Shown here: piece by piece, positions 57,694 to 64,000 of the stretch
How positions within the stretch are numbered: position 1 is the first letter of the stretch
Layout of the letters: each line of letters opens with the position of its first letter
Assembly: GCA_907163375.1 (NCBI GenBank)
Contig: CAJQUW010007736.1
Span: forward strand, 173,549 to 237,548
Direction: 5' to 3'
Source of the DNA: Prostheceraeus crozeri
Taxonomy: Eukaryota > Platyhelminthes > Polycladida > Euryleptidae
DNA length: 64,000 nt
Notes under the pieces: model-generated
What the model saw: only the letters and a program-made list of their open reading frames with translations
Database searches by the model: none
Told to the model about the DNA's origin: nothing
Program-made: the position numbers and the translations under genes

Positions 57694-60600
57694 ATGACGG
57701 AGAAGGATACCTTGGTGAGACAACGAGGATTTGTTCGATCGGCAGCTACAAAATGGATTGGACGTGTAAGTGACGATCTTTCTCCACATGAAATTAAGGC
57801 AATTCAGGCAAGCTTATCAAATGACTTATTGAAGTTAGAAAAACTTGACAGTTCAATTTTTGATTTGTGTAACGATGACGAGGTCGATTCAGAAATGGAT
57901 AAATGTCTAGACTATAAATTAAAAATTCAATCCGCTTTAGCGCTTTTGCAATCTTTTGATAGTTCTGATGTCAAACATGGAAAAACGATTTCTGAATCAG
58001 CCTCTGTCAAACTTCCAAAACTTACCTTGCCTATTTTTTCGGGAAGTAAGATGGAGTGGCAATCATTTTATGATATTTTTGAGACGTCTATTATAAAAAA
58101 TCCATCTTTATCCGATATACAAAAGTTTGTGTACTTGCAATCATGCCTGACAGGTACAGCTAAGGCTGCCATAGGGGGTTTGAACCTTGCATCAAAGAAC
58201 TTTGGGATAGCAATTGACATTCTACGAGAAAGATTCGGATCTCCTCGTAACGTCATTAATGTCCATTTACGTACTATTCAAGATCTGATATGTAAGTCTG
58301 AGTGTGTTTCTCATTTGCGTGAGTTTTGTGACAGTATAAAGTTGCATGTCCGTTGTTTGGAAAGTTTAGGTGTTCACACTAACTCATATGAAATGGTTAT
58401 TTTACCAAAGATTATTTCTAAGTTGCCGAGGGATATCAAGTTATGTGTATGCGAAAAATCTTACGTTATGGATTCTATTGAGGCATTTCTAGATATTTTT
58501 GAAAACGTTATTAAACTTCGTGAAACGATTGATGATAACTATACAACTACAAAACGTATTAGTTTCAAAGACAAAATTGGTGACGGACAGAATACTAACT
58601 CCGGTTCGGTTATTGCTTTGACTACGACAGATGACTCATTGAATACTGTAAATCGAGGTCGTAACGTTATGAAGCTTCGCTGTACCTTCTGTGGTGGGGA
58701 GCACAAGTCTTCTTGGTGCGAGATAATACCCTTCTTGGAGGACAGAATTAGCTTTCTAAAGAACGAAAAGAGATGCTTTATTTGTCTCAAGCGTAATCAC
58801 ATGGCCCTTTCATGCAAATCCAAGGGTAACTGTAAAAAATGTACTAAGTCGCTTCATCACATCGCTATCTGTCCAAAGGTGATAAAGAAAAAACCTACAG
58901 AGGATTCAGATAAAAATAATCCAGATAGTATCGCAAAGCAGATTGTTCACGTACCTTCAAATGAAGCATCTGTATTGACAACAGCGGATAAGGGAGCGCA
59001 CGTTATGCTTCCAACAGCAAAAGTTATACTCAAGTCTCCGAGCCATGATAAAGAACTTATGGTTAAAGCGATATTCGATACCGCAAGCTCACGAAGCTAC
59101 GTAAGACGTGACTTATGTGAATACTTGTCGATGACTCTTGGTCAAGAAGAGCAATTACCCTTAAATACTTTCGGTACTAATTCTCAAGTATCACATACTA
59201 TTTCTCCCGTAAATATCGAGTTCAGTAAAGTTAATTCTCCGATTTCAATGAAGTTAAAAGCATGCGCAGTGGACATTATTTGCAATCCTCAACATTCTAT
59301 AAGTGTACAAGATTTCCCACATTTACGCGGTCTCGATTTAGCTGATCCTTATGACGCTCGAGATACACAACTTGATATTGGGATATTGATTGGGGCTGAC
59401 CAATATTATAACTTTGTTTTCGGGGATCAAATTATTCGAGGGACTGAGGATCACCTGGTTGCAGTAAATAGCAAGTTGGGTTGGATCATCCAAGGTCCTA
59501 TATTCATTAATCCGAATTCGAAATTTTTTGTGGAGCAGACCTGGTCAACGACAGCGATGCTATGTAAAGAACATGATTGTATTCAGCAACTCCAAAAGTT
59601 CTGGAACCTTGAACACATTGGCATACTTCCCAAAGAAGTTGAAGAATCTACATTTCTCCCAGATATTCAATACTCCAATAATCGCTATACTATTGCTTTG
59701 CCCTGGAAACAAGAAAAGTCAAGTCTCCCGTTGACATCGAATTTCTCGATTGCATTGAAGCGATTGAATAAAACGATCCAAGAAGTGAAATCAAACCAAA
59801 ACGTTTACCACGAATACCAGAAAATTTTCGATGATCAGTTGAGGAACGAAATGATTGAAAAAGTCGATCAGAGTGCATCCAACAGCACTCCCATTCACTA
59901 CTTACCTCATCGACCAGTTATACGAATGACTTCTGAATCGACGAAAATCCGCATTGTTTTTGATGCCTCGTGCAGGAAGAATAAAAGATCGATATCCCTC
60001 AACGACTGTTTGCTACAAGGACCATGTAGTCTACCTAGTATACCCAGTCTGATTATCGGATTTCGTCTACACGCCATCGGGATAACTGCTGATATAGAAA
60101 AGGCTTTTTTACAAATCCAAATTAACCCAGATGATAGAGATTCACTTCGTTTTTTGTGGCTTGATTCGGATAACAATTTGATAACGTATCGACATCGGTC
60201 TTTGGTATTCGGATTAACATGCAGTCCGGCAATTCTGGAACGTGTCATTCATGAACATTTGCATAAATTCAGCTCTCTGTATCCGGCCTTAATGGAGAAA
60301 TTGAAAGACAGCATGTATGTCGACAATCTGATAACGGGATGTTCATCATTAAACGAGGCCGAGCAGTTGTATTCAATTTCAAGTCGTATTTTTTCTGATG
60401 CTGGATTTAATCTCAGACAATGGCATACAAATTCAAGTGATCTCGACAAAATCTTTTCTCAAGGAAACGTCGGTAGTGGCGTCGATTCTAGATTCGAGTC
60501 GGAGAGGATTCAAGAAGACACATCTACATTTTCTGAGTCGATTCTTAATCAAGATATGTCTACGGCAAAACCGGATAACACTGTATCAATTCTCGGAATA

Positions 60601-62934
60601 CCATGGAATTTTGAGGATGATGTTTTTCAAATTGATTATCGACATATTGTCGCGACTGAAGGTCCAATAACCAAAAGATCAATTTTGTCCGAAGCAGCTC
60701 AATTTTATGATCCCATTGGCTACCTCGCTCCTACCCTGATTATACCAAAAACAATATTTCAAAGCCTCCGTAAATCGAAATGTGACTGGGATTCGACTGT
60801 TGATGATGAAACAGCTTCCAAATGGAAATCATGGTTCTGCGATATGTCAAAATTTTCATTGTCTTTACGACGGCCATACTTCGATTATTGTGAAAATGCA
60901 ATAAATGTGCAAATACATGCCTTTGCAGACGCTTCTAAGGCAGCGTATGCGTCGGTCGTATACTTGCGCATTGAATACGACAGCGGGGATATTTCATGCA
61001 ATATATTGATAGCTAAAAGTAAAGTTTCACCATTGAATGCATTAACTATTCCTCGCTTGGAATTGATGGGATGTCTTTTACTGTCAAGACTTATCGACTA
61101 TTTGCGACCTTTATTCTCAGATGTTTGTTTTTTCTGTTGGAGTGACAGCAAAACTGCTTTATCGTGGATCACCAACCAAACCAAAGTGTGGCCCGTATTT
61201 ATTCAGAACAGGGTTTCAGAAATTCGTCGACATACACATGATTGTCAGTGGAGATATGTTCCATCCGAACATAATCCCGCCGATTTACCTTCGAGAGGCG
61301 TAGCTCCCTTGTCTTTGATAGGAAATTCTGTTTGGTGGAATGGACCTACATTTCTACAATATGAATTGAATCATTGGCCCGAAAACGAGCAAATTTCTAA
61401 AACATCCGATGAGAATACAAGAAGTGATGTCTGCCTTTTAGCGCAATCGTCATCGTCTATTTCGAATATCATTGAAATCGATCGCTACTCCTCCTTCCAA
61501 AAGCTACTGAGAGTTACGGCAATTGTTATTAAGTTTATTAGAATATTGAGGAAAGAAATATCAGATGCTACGATTACTTCTACAGATGTAGACAAGGCAG
61601 AGTCCATGTGGATCAAAGAAATGCAAAACGAGGAGTATAAATCGGAACTTCTCCATCTCCAAAGCAATGGACCAAGTACTAAGCTGTGCAAGAGTCTTTG
61701 TCTTTTTGTTGATAGCGTGGGAATCATTCGCTCGAAAGGTCGTTCTCCATCGGTACTTCCTGAGGAAACAAATAGTCCTATACTTATGCCTAAGGATTCG
61801 AAGTTTATCGATTTATACGTTATGGATGCTCATCGAGATGTTTGTCATGGTGGTGTCTCGGCGACCTTAGCTAAATTGAGAGAAAGATATTGGATTATCA
61901 AAGGAAGACAACACGTCAAGAAGTTCGTTCGCCGATGCCATTGGTGTCAACGGGTTCAAGGGTTTCATTATGTCCAAAAGGCTGTTCCTGATATTCCGAA
62001 ATTTCGATTAAGTCAGATACGTGCTTTTTCTTCCGTCGGAATTGATTACTGTGGACCCTTGTATTCGCGCAGTAATGGGGAGAGTACGGTCAGAAAATGT
62101 TACATTTGCCTTTTCGTGTGCGCATCCACAAGAGCCATGCATCTGGAACTGGTTCCGGATTTAACTGCCTTAGCCTTTTGCAGGGCACTCAAAAGATTTG
62201 TTGGACGACGGGGAATTCCGCATATTGTATCCGATAACGCTAAAAATTTTAAAGCGGCTTTCAATATCTTGAAAGCTGTGTCTGAAGATGATGCTGTGTC
62301 GAGGTACACAAGTTCTAAGCGGATTGTATGGAATTTTATCGTAGAAAAGGCAGCCTGGATGGGCGGGTTTTATGAGAGAATAGTCAAAGAGGTGAAAGTT
62401 GCTCTTAAGAAAACCGTCCGCAAATCACTGTTAACATACGAAGAATTGGAAACGACTGTCATTGAGATTGAGGGTGTGCTCAACTCCAGGCCGCTACTGT
62501 ATGTTGGGGAGGAAAATGAAGGCATGATACTCTCTCCCAGTCATTTCATTATTCTCCAACGTCATACACATCTTCCGGATTCTCCGTATACCGAACCAGT
62601 TCAGTTGAATATTCACGATAAGATTCGCTATCAGAGAAACTTATTAAATTGTTTCTGGGATATATGGCTGAAAATGTACGTTACATCATTACGGGAAAAG
62701 GGTTGGCGTAGTCATCGAGGATCGTCTGATGAGCCCGAAGTGAATGATGTTGTAATGCTGATGGATGAAAAAATACCCAGATTAAATTGGAAAATTGGTA
62801 CTATTCTTGAAGTTTGTAGAGGGCGCGATAATTGTATTCGATCTGCTGTAGTGATTGTGAGGAGTGGTAATAGGTGCGTGCGTTTGCGTAGGCCCATTCG
62901 CCTATTGGTGCCCATAGAAAAAGGTTCTGATTAA
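57694..62934 (+). CDS. BEL/Pao Gag-Pol polyprotein
   Basis: One frame of 1,746 codons from the ATG at 57694 (the frame is open a little further upstream). Gag: a DUF1759-type region from about residue 105 (LPIFSGSKMEWQSFYDIF), then zinc knuckles near 329 (CTFCGGEHKSSWC) and 360 (CFICLKRNHMALSC). Protease near 462: FDTASSRSYV, with DTAS in place of DSG, as seen in the A17 family. RT: RIVFDASCRK near 755, ADIEKAFLQI near 800, catalytic YVDN near 875. RNase H: FADASKAAYA near 1076 and WSDSKTALSWI. Integrase: zinc-binding HGGVSATLAKL ... CHWCQ from 1383, core acidic residues in GIDYCGPLY (1448), SDNAKNF (1513) and GGFYERIVKEVK (about 1558). No stop or frameshift. It makes the proteins for particle formation, cDNA synthesis and integration. 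Confidence 0.96.
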   Translation: MTEKDTLVRQRGFVRSAATKWIGRVSDDLSPHEIKAIQASLSNDLLKLEKLDSSIFDLCNDDEVDSEMDKCLDYKLKIQSALALLQSFDSSDVKHGKTISESASVKLPKLTLPIFSGSKMEWQSFYDIFETSIIKNPSLSDIQKFVYLQSCLTGTAKAAIGGLNLASKNFGIAIDILRERFGSPRNVINVHLRTIQDLICKSECVSHLREFCDSIKLHVRCLESLGVHTNSYEMVILPKIISKLPRDIKLCVCEKSYVMDSIEAFLDIFENVIKLRETIDDNYTTTKRISFKDKIGDGQNTNSGSVIALTTTDDSLNTVNRGRNVMKLRCTFCGGEHKSSWCEIIPFLEDRISFLKNEKRCFICLKRNHMALSCKSKGNCKKCTKSLHHIAICPKVIKKKPTEDSDKNNPDSIAKQIVHVPSNEASVLTTADKGAHVMLPTAKVILKSPSHDKELMVKAIFDTASSRSYVRRDLCEYLSMTLGQEEQLPLNTFGTNSQVSHTISPVNIEFSKVNSPISMKLKACAVDIICNPQHSISVQDFPHLRGLDLADPYDARDTQLDIGILIGADQYYNFVFGDQIIRGTEDHLVAVNSKLGWIIQGPIFINPNSKFFVEQTWSTTAMLCKEHDCIQQLQKFWNLEHIGILPKEVEESTFLPDIQYSNNRYTIALPWKQEKSSLPLTSNFSIALKRLNKTIQEVKSNQNVYHEYQKIFDDQLRNEMIEKVDQSASNSTPIHYLPHRPVIRMTSESTKIRIVFDASCRKNKRSISLNDCLLQGPCSLPSIPSLIIGFRLHAIGITADIEKAFLQIQINPDDRDSLRFLWLDSDNNLITYRHRSLVFGLTCSPAILERVIHEHLHKFSSLYPALMEKLKDSMYVDNLITGCSSLNEAEQLYSISSRIFSDAGFNLRQWHTNSSDLDKIFSQGNVGSGVDSRFESERIQEDTSTFSESILNQDMSTAKPDNTVSILGIPWNFEDDVFQIDYRHIVATEGPITKRSILSEAAQFYDPIGYLAPTLIIPKTIFQSLRKSKCDWDSTVDDETASKWKSWFCDMSKFSLSLRRPYFDYCENAINVQIHAFADASKAAYASVVYLRIEYDSGDISCNILIAKSKVSPLNALTIPRLELMGCLLLSRLIDYLRPLFSDVCFFCWSDSKTALSWITNQTKVWPVFIQNRVSEIRRHTHDCQWRYVPSEHNPADLPSRGVAPLSLIGNSVWWNGPTFLQYELNHWPENEQISKTSDENTRSDVCLLAQSSSSISNIIEIDRYSSFQKLLRVTAIVIKFIRILRKEISDATITSTDVDKAESMWIKEMQNEEYKSELLHLQSNGPSTKLCKSLCLFVDSVGIIRSKGRSPSVLPEETNSPILMPKDSKFIDLYVMDAHRDVCHGGVSATLAKLRERYWIIKGRQHVKKFVRRCHWCQRVQGFHYVQKAVPDIPKFRLSQIRAFSSVGIDYCGPLYSRSNGESTVRKCYICLFVCASTRAMHLELVPDLTALAFCRALKRFVGRRGIPHIVSDNAKNFKAAFNILKAVSEDDAVSRYTSSKRIVWNFIVEKAAWMGGFYERIVKEVKVALKKTVRKSLLTYEELETTVIEIEGVLNSRPLLYVGEENEGMILSPSHFIILQRHTHLPDSPYTEPVQLNIHDKIRYQRNLLNCFWDIWLKMYVTSLREKGWRSHRGSSDEPEVNDVVMLMDEKIPRLNWKIGTILEVCRGRDNCIRSAVVIVRSGNRCVRLRRPIRLLVPIEKGSD

Positions 62935-63246
62935 TTCAAATGCATGGTTCAATCCCCTCTCAAATCTAACCTATTTCTTACGATTTGTACATTCGTTTTG
63001 TACTTATGTTCAGTTATTATGCCCGACACAGTTGCTTTTTGAACGGGTACCGTATCATATTTCTACATGTCTCAAATCGTATTTCTATTTTTTGCGTAGA
63101 TCGTGCTCTGAAGAAAGACTGAATGCCTCTTTTATTCATGCAATGCATGAATAGTGATCTTCATGCGTCTATGATTGGAGTGATAATTTATTATCTATTC
63201 TCTCTGCGAGTTATCCGTTATATTTGTTTTTTATGCCTGCTCCCAT

Positions 63247-63260
63247 AAAAAATAGGGGAG
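63247..63260 (+). promoter_or_regulatory. Polypurine tract
   Basis: AAAAAATAGGGGAG immediately before the 3' LTR, the expected site for plus-strand priming. Confidence 0.75.
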
Positions 63261-63469
63261 TGTCGCGAACTTCTATTGTTAAAGGTTCGTGCGTGTTGTC
63301 AATCTGCTTTTGTCAAACTTTTATTGTTGAATGCTCCTATTATCAATTTGATATTGATGTCCGAGATCTGGATCAGTGTTCAACAGCTTTGTTCGTTCAA
63401 TGTTCTCTCGCACACAATACACTGACGCCGAACAGAGCACTCGTTTTCTCTTACAACGAATCCGCAACA
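63261..63469 (+). repeat. 3' LTR of the BEL/Pao element
   Basis: 209 bases, same start and end as the 5' LTR, one substitution (63394). Followed by the duplicated CCGCC. Confidence 0.95.
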
Positions 63470-63524
63470 CCGCCCTTCGAAGTCGTTATTGTTCGACCTT
63501 CCTCACAACGCGTTGCTATAGACG

Positions 63525-63713
63525 TCAACGACTGAATGCCGAGAGTTCGTGTTTACTTGCTTTCCGAATGTTCAGTGCGGCAGTGACATCGTGATCACGC
63601 ATCATTCTGTCGACTGACAGACAGCTTGTCTTGGAATAGGGTGAAAGTGTTGACTGGACGATTTTCATATACATGTGATTTTTTCTTTGTGTATTACACT
63701 GTTCATGCAACAT
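63525..63713 (-). pseudogene. Possible C-terminal fragment of a TnpB/Fanzor-type nuclease
   Basis: The minus-strand frame ends with RDHDVTAALNIRKASKHELS and a TGA at 63,525. The core D-H-D-V-x-A-A-L-N-I matches the RuvC-III block (D-R-D-V-N-A-A-L-N-I) that closes TnpB and its eukaryotic relatives, Fanzor, and the short tail after it fits their usual C-terminus. The residues before it would be the end of the zinc-binding region, but only one Cys (SCLSVDRMM) is left and the typical C-x2-C pairs are missing. No upstream RuvC-I or II block is visible up to the window edge. The call rests on one short motif. Confidence 0.3.
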
Positions 63714-64000
63714 CCATTTGGAAACTGCAAATCAAATTAAGATCAGTGTCCCATTTTCGAGGTGAGAACCATTCCATTCATATTTGCTTCAAGACGATAT
63801 TTAGAAACGGTTCTTTAGGTATTATAAAACATACATGGAACTAGGGTCTTTGTTCAATGCAATGGAAACTTGAAACCATACACATAATGCTTGAAAACTA
63901 TTCATTCCGAAGTAAAATGGAGTTTTATATTAGATCTCATTTTCTTAACATTGTGGTTAAATAGCATTGTAAAATAAAAAATGTAATATTATATGTAACA
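63714..64000. other. No gene seen
   Basis: AT-rich to the window edge; if the nuclease fragment is real, its upstream part should be here on the minus strand, but no matching frame was recognised. Confidence 0.35.

Larger units (their letters stand above)
57388..63469 (+). mobile_element. BEL/Pao LTR retrotransposon, apparently intact and recent
   Basis: The element is 6,082 bp with two 209-bp LTRs (57,388-57,596 and 63,261-63,469), each starting TG and ending CA, differing at one base (T at 57521, C at 63394). A perfect 5-bp target duplication CCGCC lies at 57383-57387 and 63470-63474. A tRNA-Lys-type primer binding site follows the 5' LTR, and a purine-rich tract precedes the 3' LTR. One uninterrupted frame encodes Gag, protease, RT, RNase H and integrase. 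All of this indicates a recent insertion that may still be able to move; no envelope-like frame is visible. Confidence 0.95.

Noticed and set aside
59077-59089. Loss of the protease active site in the BEL element because DTAS replaces DSG
   Set aside because: Asp is retained and this variant is seen in A17-type proteases of BEL/Pao elements, so it is not a sign of inactivation.
1-64000. CRISPR arrays, riboswitches, bacterial operons, rRNA genes
   Set aside because: The DNA is eukaryotic; no regularly spaced direct repeats with unique spacers and no rRNA-like conserved blocks were seen.

Overview
The window is animal nuclear DNA, AT-rich and dominated by transposable elements, from an invertebrate that I cannot place further. 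Evidence for an animal is the element set (ZBED-type hAT, Ty1/copia, BEL/Pao, RTE-type LINE, a Polinton-like element with protein-primed-type DNA polymerase B), GT-AG introns, a LysM-domain gene of the LYSMD1/2 type, and a three-exon stretch matching the ciliary protein CFAP141 (C1orf189).

Host genes. A LYSMD-like first exon reads leftward from 16,786. A small ORF of unknown function reads rightward from 16,899, so the two may share a promoter. A CFAP141-like gene runs rightward with exons at 18,601-18,641, 27,610-27,739 and 54,280-54,381; splice phases agree across both introns, and the introns (9 kb and 26.5 kb) are filled with transposons. Its first exon with the start codon was not found.

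1-17 kb: a broken gene of an unnamed multi-copy family (1-1,701); a complete but inactivated hAT element with a perfect 8-bp target duplication (2,572-5,140); then a dead Ty1/copia element (about 6.8-15.4 kb) that has received a palindromic insertion, a hAT-like element carrying a 52-bp minisatellite, a TIR element, an AAT microsatellite in its reverse transcriptase, and another TIR element at its broken 3' end.

17-32.6 kb: the small-gene end, a tRNA-derived SINE, an RTE-type LINE split by a second hAT-like element whose left junction is duplicated in inverted orientation, a short hAT element with near-perfect target duplication, and a degenerate tandem array.

32,688-48,564: a 15.9-kb element with about 1.73-kb near-identical inverted terminal repeats. 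Its only recognisable gene is a PolB with zinc fingers, damaged by two in-frame stops and several frameshifts. The other half (34.4-41.9 kb) shows no recognisable gene, is strand-asymmetric in composition, and holds diverged internal repeats. No integrase, packaging ATPase, protease or capsid gene is visible. This is the most unusual object in the window.

48.6-64 kb: decayed hAT pieces, the last CFAP141 exon, a non-autonomous hAT element with a perfect 8-bp duplication (55,169-56,323), and a very young, apparently intact BEL/Pao retrotransposon (57,388-63,469; two 209-bp LTRs with one difference, 5-bp target duplication, one uninterrupted gag-pol frame). A short minus-strand reading frame beyond it resembles the end of a TnpB/Fanzor nuclease.

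All calls come from reading the sequence by eye. Family names rest on remembered motifs, not on a search.
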